From contig DLAJ01000026.1 in assembly GCA_002493905.1 (NCBI GenBank), positions 59,838 to 123,837 on the forward strand: a stretch of DNA of 64,000 nucleotides, written 5' to 3'. A model generated the notes under the pieces. That model was given only the letters and a program-made list of their open reading frames with translations. It did no database searches and was not told where the DNA came from. The stretch comes from Lachnospiraceae bacterium UBA7050. Lineage in GTDB: Bacteria > Bacillota > Clostridia > Lachnospirales > Lachnospiraceae. Shown in pieces: positions 33,968 to 44,030 of this stretch. The position numbers and the translations under genes were made by a program. How positions within the stretch are numbered: position 1 is the stretch's first letter; each line of letters opens with the position of its first letter.

Positions 33968-36900
33968 TTATGTCAGCCACTGCTGCAGAACCGCCGTCAC
34001 CATCTGCATATTGATCGGCTTTGTGATATGTTCATTCATGCCGCTGTCTATGGATTTTTTCACATCCTCCGCAAGCGCATTCGCCGTCATGGCAATGATC
34101 GGAATGCCCGTAGCATCTTCCCTGTTGAGGGCGCGAATCGCTCTTGCCGCCTCATACCCGTTCATAACCGGCATCTGAATATCCATTAAAATCAGATCAT
34201 AGTAATGGACCGGCATCTGCTTCACCAGTTCCAGAGCCTCCTTGCCGTTCACTGCCGTCTCAATCTCGAGTGCAAGCGCGCCCAGAAGTTCCGCTGCAAT
34301 CTCACGGTTTAATTCATTATCATCCACAAGCAGGACACGCCGCCCCGCGAAGCGCTCCGCCCCGCTGTCCTTCGGTTTCGCCTTTATCATACTGCCGAAC
34401 GGCTGGACCGGCGTCTTTGCATCCGCTTTCTTCATCGGAACAAGTACGGTAAAGCAGCTTCCCCTCTGCGGCTCACTCACAACCTCCAGATTTCCGTTCA
34501 TTTTTTCTACAAGCGAATGCACAATCGCAAGCCCTAACCCTGTGCCGTTCAGCTCCCCCGGCCCAGAATCTTCTTCTCTGATAAACGGCTCAAAAATCCG
34601 TCCTATAATGTCCTTTGATATACCGATTCCGTTATCAATGACAGAAAAACGATAATAGGAAACTGCCTCATCCTCCGCCGGAAGCTGCTCCACATTCACA
34701 AGCACTCTTCCGCCTTCCGGCGTATACTTAATCGCATTCGATACCAGATTTACAAGTATCTTACGCATATGCAGAAAATCGCCGGCTACTTCACCGGCCT
34801 TCATCGGATACAGATGCACATCAAACTGTAATCCTTTGCGCACCGCCTCCGGACGGCATATTACCTCAACCGTATCCATCAGCTGATGCAGTGAAAAAAC
34901 TTCTTCATGAAACACCAGCTTTCCGCTCTCAAACTCCGATATATCGATCACGTCATTGATCATTCCGAGCAGATAGCGGGACGATGCCTCTATTTTCTCA
35001 AGGCAGTTTTCCAGCTCCCTCTCGTTTTTCAGATTCCTGTACGCGATCTCAATCATTCCCATAATGCCGTTCATCGGCGTGCGGATATTGTGTGACATTG
35101 CGGAAAGAAAAATGCTCTTTGCCCTGTTGGCATCCTCCGCCGCCTGATACGCTTCTTTCAACGCCCGGTTCAGCTGTTCGCTCTGCTGTCTGCTCTCATG
35201 AATGTCCCTGACCGTAAGCATCATCGCACTTGGCACAGCACCGCGCTCCCCGGTCTGCACGCAGTCAACACATACCCAGTTCCAGCGCCTGTTCAGCCAG
35301 ATTCGCAGCTCCAGCTTCATTGCGCCGTTCTGCTCCATAAAGCTGCGCGACAGCTGATCAAGGCGCAGCTTTGCAACTGCCGCGTACCAGTCCTCTTCAA
35401 AAACCATATGCGAAAGCAGATTCAAAAACTGTTCATAAGAACCGATCTGGACGCCGTCAAACACCCTGAGATTTCCACGGTGAAGCACACGGCTGTCTCC
35501 CGTAAACAGATCAACATGAAGCATGAGCATAATATCACGCGAAAGCGCCCTTACAATGCTCTCGCTCTCCACACCGCTCTCCTGAACCGTATCTAAAAGC
35601 ACATCCTTTTTTTCCTGCTCACTTTCATATCGTTTGATGACCTCCTGCGTCCGGATCTGTTGTTTTTCCAGCCGCAGACAGGCATGCGCAAGACTTTCGG
35701 CACAGCGTGCAAGTTTTTCATCCCATTTTGACGTATAAACCACCAGCGACAGGTTTTGTCCCGCAGTTTTCTCCACATGAATCTCACGGCGCTGCCGTTT
35801 CGGTTCACTGTCAGCCTCAAAAGCAGTTCCGGTTATGCCTGTCTCGCCGCCCCCTTCCGTATAAAACACCCTCTCGCCGTTCGAGACAATCTCAAGTCCT
35901 ACTTCCTCAAGCGCCGCAAAGGATATCAGCAGTTTGCGGATTTCTTCTCTCACCGATACTTCCTGCGTACCGGCCGTCTCCAGCACGCCATTCTGTATGC
36001 TGTCCTCTTTCAGGCTCCGCCCCGAAACCGCTCTCTGATAAATCTCATAATAAATGCCGCTGCGTCCCGCGCTCAATAAATAGGACAAATCCTTTTTAAG
36101 ATTGGAATCTGCTGTAATCAGACTGACAAGCTCCGGCTGATACCGCGTTCCGCTCCCCTGTCTGAGCTCATCAAGACAGCGTCCGAACGGTCCGGATTCC
36201 GTATTGGCATGGTCAAGCCTTTCCGTCTCAGAGCTTAAGAAATCACAGACATGAATCAGTTCTATCAGAAAGCGGTGCTCTGACGAAGTATTGTCAAACT
36301 CCGGCGGATACCCCGTCTTCCCGTCATAAGATTTATGATGCCCCAGCACAATATCCGCATATGGCGCAAGAAAAGCCGCCTTTTTCACCATCTCATATCC
36401 GAAATACGGATGCTTGAGCATTTTCTCTTTTTCCCACTGGGTCCATGCGCGTGACTGTTTGCCCGTGATGCCTGCAAGCTTCAGCTTTCCGATATCAAAA
36501 ATCTGCGCCGCACCGCTTGCAAACGCGGTCAGCCTTTCTCTGTTTTCAAGAACCTCTATCACGGTCCCGCATCCGGACTCTCCGATCATGAGCTCCGGTT
36601 TCTCATCAAAAACCGTCTTTAGAATCCTGCGCACCAGCTGCCCGACAAGCTCTGAATGAATGAGCGTCGCCTCGTCACGCCATACGACAGACCGGATAAA
36701 AAAAGAAAAATCAATCTCCCTCTCCGACAGACAGTTCAAAATTGTAAGCATGGACTCCGACACTGCATCGTTGACAAAATGGGCGCCGCCCGTCCGCGGC
36801 ATACTGCGCAGAATATCCAGATATTGTTCGGCAAGGGATGCTTTGGCTACCTCTCCGTGGTAATCTTTTTCATACTTCGAAAGCGCCCGCACAAGTACCG

Positions 36901-37915
36901 GCAGATGCTGGTGTGCCGTCCTGAACAGCCTGCTGTTCCAAAAGCAGCGTTCCCCGCACGCTTCAAATGAATCCTGCGCGGTCACATGATCACAAAAGCG
37001 TTTATAATCATCTATATACTGCGTGCAGTCAATCTCCCCGCAGAAAAACAGGCAGCGCTGATAAGCGCAGTAAATACTGTCCTCCATTTCATACGGATTT
37101 GCATAAACATCCTGAGACTTCCTAAAGGCGTCCTCCAATATTGTACGACACCTTCCTAACACTTCTTCCGGTACTTCCTCCCGTTCATGGTCAAGTACCC
37201 AGCCTGCGACCGTATGGCATGTAAGCTCAAAGCAGAGTCGATCAAAATCGATACGCTTCCCATCCAACGCCCGTATCTCTGAATCCTTATAAAAAGAAAC
37301 CGCCTCATCAAAAAGTCCGATGAGGCCCCCCGCATCGACAAGTTCAAAGTTCCGGCTCACAACCACATAATTGTAAAATGAATAGACAACGCGCCTGCGC
37401 AGTTCAAAATCCGCAATCGAAAAATACTGCGCACGCAGCTTCTTCAGTTCGCCATAGCAGGAGAGCCCCTGTTCCCCGTCGCTTTTTTCAAAACCGCGGT
37501 TATAATAGGTACCGAGCAGACTGCACGCCCAAAGATAGTTCGCAAACGCCTGCTCATCCCGTTCCCCCGACTCGTCATATTTTCTTTTGTAGTAACGCTT
37601 CAACGTTTCCGCCACCTCGCGGACTGCCAGATCATCTTCATAAGATTCCTTCGCCGCCTCGTGAGTCTGATGCAGAAATTCAGACGCCAGCTCATCATTT
37701 AATGCATTTTCGTCCAAAAAAGGACGGATATACAAATTCAGAAGTGCTTCATTTTCTATGTACAGATAACGCAGGGAACGATTTTTTTTCTTCAGTTTTT
37801 CCAGCCAGATCTCCTGATCCCCCACATCGGACAGCCCACTTATGATCCTGGATTCCTCTTTCAGGTTTCTCTTATAATTTGCGTAGAAATCAGCAATCTG
37901 CCCCTGTGAGATCAT
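33968..37915 (-). CDS. Hybrid sensor histidine kinase/response regulator with degenerate HD-GYP domain
   Basis: About 1315 residues, no membrane segment. A helical N-terminal region (1-400) leads to an HD-GYP-like domain (about 410-600): FDIGKLKLAGITGKQ replaces HDIGK, while GHHKSYDGKTGYP keeps most of the GYP motif. Next come a coiled stretch, a PAS-like domain (about 830-930), HisKA with SAMSHNIRTPMNGIMGMIE, an ATPase domain (NLVSNAIKYTPEGG, IDNGIGIS, GTGLGLAIV) and a C-terminal receiver (LILMDIQMPVMNG). The first HD histidine is Phe, so the domain probably senses rather than cleaves cyclic di-GMP (inference). Start 37915 has GGGGG 8 nt upstream. Confidence 0.9.
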   Translation of the reverse strand: MISQGQIADFYANYKRNLKEESRIISGLSDVGDQEIWLEKLKKKNRSLRYLYIENEALLNLYIRPFLDENALNDELASEFLHQTHEAAKESYEDDLAVREVAETLKRYYKRKYDESGERDEQAFANYLWACSLLGTYYNRGFEKSDGEQGLSCYGELKKLRAQYFSIADFELRRRVVYSFYNYVVVSRNFELVDAGGLIGLFDEAVSFYKDSEIRALDGKRIDFDRLCFELTCHTVAGWVLDHEREEVPEEVLGRCRTILEDAFRKSQDVYANPYEMEDSIYCAYQRCLFFCGEIDCTQYIDDYKRFCDHVTAQDSFEACGERCFWNSRLFRTAHQHLPVLVRALSKYEKDYHGEVAKASLAEQYLDILRSMPRTGGAHFVNDAVSESMLTILNCLSEREIDFSFFIRSVVWRDEATLIHSELVGQLVRRILKTVFDEKPELMIGESGCGTVIEVLENRERLTAFASGAAQIFDIGKLKLAGITGKQSRAWTQWEKEKMLKHPYFGYEMVKKAAFLAPYADIVLGHHKSYDGKTGYPPEFDNTSSEHRFLIELIHVCDFLSSETERLDHANTESGPFGRCLDELRQGSGTRYQPELVSLITADSNLKKDLSYLLSAGRSGIYYEIYQRAVSGRSLKEDSIQNGVLETAGTQEVSVREEIRKLLISFAALEEVGLEIVSNGERVFYTEGGGETGITGTAFEADSEPKRQRREIHVEKTAGQNLSLVVYTSKWDEKLARCAESLAHACLRLEKQQIRTQEVIKRYESEQEKKDVLLDTVQESGVESESIVRALSRDIMLMLHVDLFTGDSRVLHRGNLRVFDGVQIGSYEQFLNLLSHMVFEEDWYAAVAKLRLDQLSRSFMEQNGAMKLELRIWLNRRWNWVCVDCVQTGERGAVPSAMMLTVRDIHESRQQSEQLNRALKEAYQAAEDANRAKSIFLSAMSHNIRTPMNGIMGMIEIAYRNLKNERELENCLEKIEASSRYLLGMINDVIDISEFESGKLVFHEEVFSLHQLMDTVEVICRPEAVRKGLQFDVHLYPMKAGEVAGDFLHMRKILVNLVSNAIKYTPEGGRVLVNVEQLPAEDEAVSYYRFSVIDNGIGISKDIIGRIFEPFIREEDSGPGELNGTGLGLAIVHSLVEKMNGNLEVVSEPQRGSCFTVLVPMKKADAKTPVQPFGSMIKAKPKDSGAERFAGRRVLLVDDNELNREIAAELLGALALEIETAVNGKEALELVKQMPVHYYDLILMDIQMPVMNGYEAARAIRALNREDATGIPIIAMTANALAEDVKKSIDSGMNEHITKPINMQMVTAVLQQWLT

Positions 37916-38000
37916 GATGCCCGCCCCCTTCTCTCCGCCCATGCATTACATCCGGAATCCGGCTCTGTACTGCACACTGTACGGTGCATATCTTTCTTTT

Positions 38001-38029
38001 ACTATAGCACATCTCTTCCGAAAAGTCAT
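38001..38029 (-). promoter_or_regulatory. Promoter of the hybrid kinase gene
   Basis: On the minus strand ATGACT (38029-38024) and TATAGT (38006-38001) with 17 bp spacing and an extended TGC before the -10. The interval 37916-38169 holds nothing else that I can support. Confidence 0.5.
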
Positions 38030-38169
38030 GACTTGCGTAAACTTTCGGGGATATTCCCATTCAGACCCACAATGCTGTCAGTATTGCTGTTATTCCATAT
38101 CTGCATGCTCCTTATAAAATCTCCTCCCCCATTTATCGCCCTTTTCTATTGCTCAGTTTTTTCTATCAC

Positions 38170-40584
38170 TCAGCTTTTTTCTCTCAACAGCCGTATCCCC
38201 GCTCCCTCGCATTTTGCAAATAAAAATCGGAAAAAGCGGTCAATTGGAAATGCCAGGAAAAGCAGTGCAAATAAAATCAAAGAACACCCATAATCCAGTG
38301 ATACTATGTGGAACCAGTCCGGGAACAGAAAAATTGCCGCAAAATAAACAACACCCATTGTTCCGAACAAAATCCCGTGCCAGACATTCATCGGCCTGCA
38401 AACCCGGTACAACATTAGATAGGCGGCAGCGGTATATAAATAAAACGCAATTGTGGAAGCGGCCTCTGTGCTGATAGAAAAAGCATCTGCAAAAAGCAGC
38501 GACCATTCCACTAAAGCCACTGCAGTAAGCGCCGCCGGAAAAGCACGGAATAATACATTCCGTAAAAACTTTCCCCGGACCATCTCATCATTCGGCTCCA
38601 ACGCCAGAAAGAATGATGGAACTCCGATCATCAATGCGGACGCAAGGGAAATCTGTGCCGGTTTTAACGGATACAAAGAGATCGAAATCAAGCTGATGAT
38701 ACATAAAAAAAATGAAAAAATATTTTTAACCAGGAAGAGTGATGCAGAGCGCTGAATATTATTGATCACTCTGCGCCCCTCCGTAACAATCTGCGGCATC
38801 GCTGAAAAATCGGATTCCAAAAGGACAATATCCGCTATATTCGACGCTGCGTCGCTGCCGGAAGCCATGGCAATCGCACAGTCCGCATCCTTAAGGGCCA
38901 ATACGTCATTGACCCCGTCACCTGCCATCGCCACAATATGCCCGGCCTTTTTCATGGCACGGATCAGTTCACTTTTCTGTTCCGGTGTCACACGTCCAAA
39001 AACCGTGTATTCCTGTGCAGCCTTTGCGACCGCCTTTTTCCCATCCACTGTAGACATATCAATATACTTTTCCGCCGCCGGAATGCCTGCCTTTTGGGCA
39101 GTGAGCGCTGCGGTCAGCGCATTATCTCCTGAAATTACTTTGACTGCAACACCCTGATTTCCAAAATATTGAAAGGTATCACTGGCGTTTTCCCGGATTG
39201 GATTTGTAAGTGTCAGCAGCGCCAGCGGCCGAACCGTTCCAGTAAGTGTGTCCCCCACAAACATATTTTCCGGACTGTCCACTTCAAATTCGTATCCTGC
39301 AAACAGCAGAACCCGTTCCCCATGCGCATAATGCTCCTGAATGACACTGCTAAATGCATCATCTTTCTGCTGTATCAGATATTCTGGTGCTCCCAGCAAA
39401 TATACTTCTTTTCCATAATCAGCTGCGCTGTACTTTGTCCGTGATGAAAACTCCCAGATATGCATTGGACGTCTATTTGGCAGTGCCTTATGAAAATATG
39501 CCTGCAATGCTTTCATTGTCTCATTATCCGGCGGCATGACACAGACATAGTCCTCCAGCTGCTGTCTGACCTCTTCTTCAGGCACTCCATGAACCGGTAT
39601 AATACCTGTAAGCTTCATCTGCGGCTCCGTAATTGTACCTGTTTTGTCAACACAGATCGTATCAACTCTGGCCAGCGTCTCGATACACTTCATATCATGT
39701 ACTAAAGTATGTTTCCGTGCAAGACGGACCGTGCTGGCCGCAAGCGCAATACTGGTCAAAAGGTAAAGCCCCTCCGGAATCATACCAATTATGGCAGCCG
39801 CTGTGTTTTCCACACTTACTTTTTCTGAATATCCAAGTACAAAATGTTGGTTCCAAAACATCAGTGCTGCAAAGGGGATAATGATAATCCCAATCATCTG
39901 AATCAGTCTGGTAAGCGACGTCATCATACCGGGGCGTTGATGTTTTTTTATTTTTTTTGCACTCTTCGAAATATTCGCAGAAAAAGACTGATCACCCACC
40001 CGCGTCAGTCTCACTTTTGCCTGTCCGGATACCACAAAACTGCCGGAAAGCAGTGTATCTCCAGAAGTCTTTACAACCTCATCCGCCTCTCCGGTAACCA
40101 ATGCTTCATTCACACGCAGGGTTCCTTCACATAAGACAGCGTCAGCACAGATCTGATTCCCCGCCGCGAGCAGAACAATATCATCCTGCACTAATTCCTC
40201 TATGAGAATCCGTTTTTGTTTCGCATCACGAATCACGAGTGCATCCGGCTCATTTACCAGCTGCAGCTTTTCCAGTTCCTTCTTTGAGCGCAGTTCCTGT
40301 ACAATGCCAATCACCGTGTTGGCTGCCACAACTCCCAAGAAAGCCAGATTATTATAAGAGCGTTCATACAGCAATACCGCTGCTAAAAAGAAAAATATGA
40401 GATTAAAATATGTAAAAATATTGGAAGCGATGATCCTTCCTGTCGCTCTTGACGCTCTGCCGGTGACGGCATTGGATAAACCGCTTTCCATACGCTCATG
40501 AACCTGCTCTGAGGTTAATCCGGTATCCGTATCCGTCAAAAAAAACTTACTCTCCTCCTTAAGACTGTCTGCATGCTTTCCCAT
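38170..40584 (-). CDS. P-type cation ATPase (E1-E2, CtpE-like)
   Basis: 804 residues. The phosphorylation loop CVDKTGTITEPQMKL, actuator TGE in LVTGEADEV, hinge GDGVNDVLALKDADCAIAM and membrane motif IPEGLYLLTSIALAAS define a P-type ATPase. The last resembles the CtpE group rather than heavy-metal pumps; CtpE has been linked to calcium, so calcium or another divalent cation is a guess. The open frame extends to 40674 through repeat A (LLCEYCACGPKLAGCEKG), so I start at MGKHADSLKEES. It is the last gene of the lipid-related block, 150 bp downstream of the phosphatidyltransferase fusion. Confidence 0.9.
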   Translation of the reverse strand: MGKHADSLKEESKFFLTDTDTGLTSEQVHERMESGLSNAVTGRASRATGRIIASNIFTYFNLIFFFLAAVLLYERSYNNLAFLGVVAANTVIGIVQELRSKKELEKLQLVNEPDALVIRDAKQKRILIEELVQDDIVLLAAGNQICADAVLCEGTLRVNEALVTGEADEVVKTSGDTLLSGSFVVSGQAKVRLTRVGDQSFSANISKSAKKIKKHQRPGMMTSLTRLIQMIGIIIIPFAALMFWNQHFVLGYSEKVSVENTAAAIIGMIPEGLYLLTSIALAASTVRLARKHTLVHDMKCIETLARVDTICVDKTGTITEPQMKLTGIIPVHGVPEEEVRQQLEDYVCVMPPDNETMKALQAYFHKALPNRRPMHIWEFSSRTKYSAADYGKEVYLLGAPEYLIQQKDDAFSSVIQEHYAHGERVLLFAGYEFEVDSPENMFVGDTLTGTVRPLALLTLTNPIRENASDTFQYFGNQGVAVKVISGDNALTAALTAQKAGIPAAEKYIDMSTVDGKKAVAKAAQEYTVFGRVTPEQKSELIRAMKKAGHIVAMAGDGVNDVLALKDADCAIAMASGSDAASNIADIVLLESDFSAMPQIVTEGRRVINNIQRSASLFLVKNIFSFFLCIISLISISLYPLKPAQISLASALMIGVPSFFLALEPNDEMVRGKFLRNVLFRAFPAALTAVALVEWSLLFADAFSISTEAASTIAFYLYTAAAYLMLYRVCRPMNVWHGILFGTMGVVYFAAIFLFPDWFHIVSLDYGCSLILFALLFLAFPIDRFFRFLFAKCEGAGIRLLREKS

Positions 40585-40652
40585 ATCAATAACCATGCCT
40601 TTCTCACAACCTGCGAGCTTTGGGCCGCAGGCACAATATTCGCAAAGCAAAC
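40582..40652 (-). repeat. Dispersed repeat A, copy 2
   Basis: Matches 4603-4673 with about five substitutions. The GCCTGC/GCAGGT hairpin is kept through a G-U pair, and the motif GAGAAAGGCATGGTTATTGATATG provides the start codon of the P-type ATPase. The part upstream of it carries AAACTTGTTT instead of AAACAAGTTT. Confidence 0.75.
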
Positions 40653-40733
40653 TTGTTTTCACACTAATCCCCATGCATATCCGTTATCATCCCGTACTCC
40701 CACCATGGGCAATTATCATACTTTGACAACAAA

Positions 40734-41963
40734 TTAACCTTTTTCGTGCTTCTTTTTATACCGCATATAAATCAAAATAGAAACTATCATAAATAAAAGC
40801 TCAACGCACAAAGCTGTAATGAAAAGCGGCGAGCGGATATTTCTTATGCTCATTCCCATAAGCGGGAATGTAATTGCTGAACGAAGCATCCCAATCAGGC
40901 AACCTATGAGATATCTTTGGTAATTTACCCCAACGGCCCCCAAATACAGGCTGACTATATCGCAGGGCAGGATTCCAACAGTTCTTGCGATCAGCACAAA
41001 AATAACATCATTCTGACGACGGAATTTTCTCAGACTGCCCGCTTTCGGATATTTTTCCGCAATTCGTTCCACACCCGCAGAACCCGCTTTTTTGCCAATC
41101 CAATACGGGATTGTCACCATGACTGCCGTTCCAATAATATTCAAAAGGATGGCAGCCGGAAGCGGGAACAAAATGCCGCTCACTGCATAGAGAATCCCGC
41201 TGTACAGCACAATGCTTATACTTTTCAAAGCAAACAATGCCATCATAGTCAACGCGGCCAATATAGAATTAGACGGAGTGAATTTCAGAATTTCATTAAC
41301 AGTAAAGTCTTTTTTATGAATCAGCAGCACTGCTATTATTCCAGCCCAGATCACTCCAAGGAAAATACGCCAGATCCATATCGTTATCTGCCGGCATTTT
41401 TCTCCAAGTACCTCTTTTGTGAGAATCGCGCTGTAAAAATTCCCATACAGTACAAGGGAAAGCATCATTACAAACGCACAGACAACAGCCAGAACAACCG
41501 CTGCTGTTTCTGGCAGCTGTGGAAACAGGAACAAAACCATGATGGATGCGTACAAAACGACTGTACTTAATTTACCGTACCACCGGGCACTGTTGATACA
41601 GTCCGTAAGTCTCATTGTCAGATATCCCCAGACCACCATCATCGTTTCCTTCACAACAAATAAAGCCAAAAGCATCCACAGCCACGAATATCGAGACAAC
41701 AGGCAGACCATCAATGCCGCCTGAGTCAGCTTATCCGCAACAGGGTCCAGCACCTTTCCAAAATCTGAAACCATAGAAAAGCGCCGGGCAATTTTCCCGT
41801 CGGCAATATCGGTCGCTGCCGAAAGCGCAGTCACCGCCACTGCCCACAAATATCTTTTCTGTTGACAGTAGAGCCATATGATTACCGGAATTAATAACAG
41901 CCGGAATAAACTCATAGCATTCGGAATCGTTAGAATATCCTGCCTTCTAAATCTATGATGCAT
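40734..41963 (-). CDS. CDP-alcohol phosphatidyltransferase fused to a VTT/TVP38 (DedA-like) domain
   Basis: 409 residues. The N-terminal half is a CDP-alcohol phosphatidyltransferase: LTIPNAMSLFRLLLIPVI and the motif DIADGKIARRFSMVSDFGKVLDP with the DxxDG..AR..G..D..D residues. This class joins CDP-diacylglycerol to an alcohol such as glycerol-3-phosphate, as PgsA does. The C-terminal half (about 215-409) is a multi-helix VTT domain (SGILYAVSGILFPLPAAILL, IARTVGILPCDIVSLYLGAVG), the family of TVP38/TMEM64 and DedA-type lipid scramblases. The fusion suggests synthesis and flipping in one protein (inference). Start 41963 has GGGG upstream. Confidence 0.85.
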   Translation of the reverse strand: MHHRFRRQDILTIPNAMSLFRLLLIPVIIWLYCQQKRYLWAVAVTALSAATDIADGKIARRFSMVSDFGKVLDPVADKLTQAALMVCLLSRYSWLWMLLALFVVKETMMVVWGYLTMRLTDCINSARWYGKLSTVVLYASIMVLFLFPQLPETAAVVLAVVCAFVMMLSLVLYGNFYSAILTKEVLGEKCRQITIWIWRIFLGVIWAGIIAVLLIHKKDFTVNEILKFTPSNSILAALTMMALFALKSISIVLYSGILYAVSGILFPLPAAILLNIIGTAVMVTIPYWIGKKAGSAGVERIAEKYPKAGSLRKFRRQNDVIFVLIARTVGILPCDIVSLYLGAVGVNYQRYLIGCLIGMLRSAITFPLMGMSIRNIRSPLFITALCVELLFMIVSILIYMRYKKKHEKG

Positions 41964-42003
41964 TGTTCTCACCCCCTGCACTGCTTACAGCAAATCATTC
42001 TGT

Positions 42004-42915
42004 CTACATCACTGCGCCCTTTTCTCCTGTCTCCTTTATAACATCAAAATCTGACTCAAAATTCCGCTTTCCAGTCCGGACGTAATAAGAAGAAACCTGT
42101 GGAATCGTCTCGCCGTCGATCTGAAGCGGAGTTGGCTGACTGAAAGAAACCGACACCTCGCTGCCAGTCAAGACCTCTACCATTTCCGTATGACGTACAT
42201 GTTCTCCTTTGAAGATAGAAGGAAAAACAGTCAATGTTTTCAGTTTGCTCCTGCAATGCATCACCACTGTTGTCACATGACTCTTTTCACACATCCTGTC
42301 TTGATTGGGTGCCACCATCATACCTCCTCCATAAAACCTTCCGTTCATGGTCGGTGCGAGCCAGACATTGGAATAATGATGCGTTTCGCCATCCACCGTC
42401 ACAACTGCATTCCGGGGTTTGAAAGAAAACATCATCCCCTTGATTGCAATTGCTGCATAATTGATCTTGCTGTCGGATTCATTCCTCTGCTTATCTCCCT
42501 CTTCACAACAGTAACCGTCAATGCCGTAACCCACACCATTCAGGAAATAGCGGGTCTCCCCATTCACTGTGATGGTCGGCAGCTGCCGCAGATAAGGATT
42601 TAGAAGGACAAGACCGACCTTTTCCCGATTCCGCACATCTGTCATAAAATCATTTCCCGAACCGGTTGGATAGTAATAGACCGGGTGCTCCGGCACCCAG
42701 CCATTACATTCATTCACAAAATGATGCAGCGTCCCGTCACCGCCGGATAAAACAACCTTGTCATCAGGCACTGCATGTTTCAAAAATTCGGCGGCATTCA
42801 GACCAGTAATATCCAGATAGGAAATCGAATCGATCTCCAGTATTTTCCCAATGTTTTCCGCATTACTCCTACCGTTCCGGTTATCCGAAAGCGGATTATA
42901 TAAAATGTAAATCAC
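42004..42915 (-). CDS. Diacylglycerol kinase-like lipid kinase (DagK/YegS family)
   Basis: 303 residues. MIYILYNPLSDNRNG begins the catalytic domain; GGDGTLHHFVNEC holds the nucleotide motif, then YPTGSGNDF and FLNGVGYGIDGYC. These enzymes phosphorylate diacylglycerol or related lipids to phosphatidate. Its ATG overlaps the PlsC stop by 4 bp (42912-42915), so translation is coupled. The product is the natural substrate for CDP-diacylglycerol formation used by the next enzyme in the block. Confidence 0.9.
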   Translation of the reverse strand: MIYILYNPLSDNRNGRSNAENIGKILEIDSISYLDITGLNAAEFLKHAVPDDKVVLSGGDGTLHHFVNECNGWVPEHPVYYYPTGSGNDFMTDVRNREKVGLVLLNPYLRQLPTITVNGETRYFLNGVGYGIDGYCCEEGDKQRNESDSKINYAAIAIKGMMFSFKPRNAVVTVDGETHHYSNVWLAPTMNGRFYGGGMMVAPNQDRMCEKSHVTTVVMHCRSKLKTLTVFPSIFKGEHVRHTEMVEVLTGSEVSVSFSQPTPLQIDGETIPQVSSYYVRTGKRNFESDFDVIKETGEKGAVM

Positions 42916-43724
42916 GTTTTTTCTCCTTCTGTAAATTGATTTAGATGATCCTGCATTTTTTCCCTTATTCTCTGAGAAAGCTCTACCGTCTTTTCATTTC
43001 CCGGCCGGATTACATCCAGAATATCAAAATATACTTCTGTTCTGCGCAGCGGGAAATGATGATGGATATCCTGTGTCCCATAAATCACGGCAATCACAAT
43101 CGGGCACTTCGCCCTGACTGCAATTCTAAGACAGCCATGTTTGAACTCCTGAAGGCACGTCCCTGTTCCCCGGTGTCCTTCCGGATATACGGCAACCGAT
43201 ATCGTATCGGATGTAATCAAATCCGCAGCATGATTGATTGTTTTCAGAGCATTCCCGGGATTTTCCCGGTCGATCGGCATATAACAGCAGCGCCTTATGT
43301 AACGCCGTCCAATCGGTATCTTAAAATTGGACGGTTTTGAAATAAACGCCAGCATCCAATCTTTCAGCACCATGCTTTGTATCATAGGATCAAAGCGTGA
43401 AAGATGATTGGATACCAGCAAGAACCGTTCCTGCTTTGGCAATTTCTCCATGCCCGCAATATGGAGTCTGACCCGTGCCGCACTGCACAGAAACCGATAG
43501 CCGGAATTTAACATCCGATAATCGGTCTTGGACGGTCTGTCATAACATTCTCCCAAACGGATATGCAGTGAGAATACACCTAAAAACAGCCAATACAAGA
43601 ATGTAAACAAAAAGCAGAATCCCATGAAGGAAACCGGAAACACCCATATTTGTGCTACATTTTCTATTTCGACTACAGAGTAGATGACTGCACACACTCC
43701 GCTAAGCGCTGTAATCTTTTTCAT
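42912..43724 (-). CDS. plsC: 1-acyl-glycerol-3-phosphate acyltransferase (PlsC family)
   Basis: 270 residues. Two N-terminal membrane helices, then motif I VSNHLSRFDPM, motif II-like KIPIGRRYIRR and motif III VAVYPEGHRG of the LPLAT superfamily. It adds the second acyl chain to lysophosphatidate. The frame runs on to 43841 but the extension (YHCKCEISFISLYV) has no conserved part and overlaps the small ORF, so I start at MKKITALSG (43724). It may act on the same lipid pool as DagK and the phosphatidyltransferase. Confidence 0.85.
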   Translation of the reverse strand: MKKITALSGVCAVIYSVVEIENVAQIWVFPVSFMGFCFLFTFLYWLFLGVFSLHIRLGECYDRPSKTDYRMLNSGYRFLCSAARVRLHIAGMEKLPKQERFLLVSNHLSRFDPMIQSMVLKDWMLAFISKPSNFKIPIGRRYIRRCCYMPIDRENPGNALKTINHAADLITSDTISVAVYPEGHRGTGTCLQEFKHGCLRIAVRAKCPIVIAVIYGTQDIHHHFPLRRTEVYFDILDVIRPGNEKTVELSQRIREKMQDHLNQFTEGEKT

Positions 43725-43816
43725 GCTTTCCGTTCCTCTGCCACAATATAAAGGGCGCACCAGGCAAAAGCCCGCCGTGCCCACAAGCGGCTCCCTGACA
43801 TATAGAGATATAAAAC

Positions 43817-43909
43817 TTATCTCACATTTGCAATGATACACATAGTCCCACAGACAACAAGTACAATAGACGACGCCCCATGTCCCAGTAATCCTGGATT
43901 AAAGGTCAT
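43817..43909 (-). CDS. Tiny single-helix membrane ORF
   Basis: 30 codons (MTFNPGLLGHGASSIVLVVC and ten more) with GGAGG 10 nt before the ATG. The same frame stays open for another 35 codons upstream and encodes a second hydrophobic helix (NIVIGVISAILLLLSFILG) but has no start codon I can support; MKKQEKNGG at 43945 is another choice. It is between PlsC and MetK on the same strand. It may be a small accessory protein or a remnant of a two-helix protein. Confidence 0.35.
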   Translation of the reverse strand: MTFNPGLLGHGASSIVLVVCGTMCIIANVR

Positions 43910-44030
43910 TGCGTCAACACCTCCATTTTTCTCCTGTTTTTTCATATCCTTTGTTCCAAGAATAAAAGAAAGCAGCAGCAATATAGCCGAGATTACACCT
44001 ATTACAATATTGTAGTTTGCATAATAAGAT

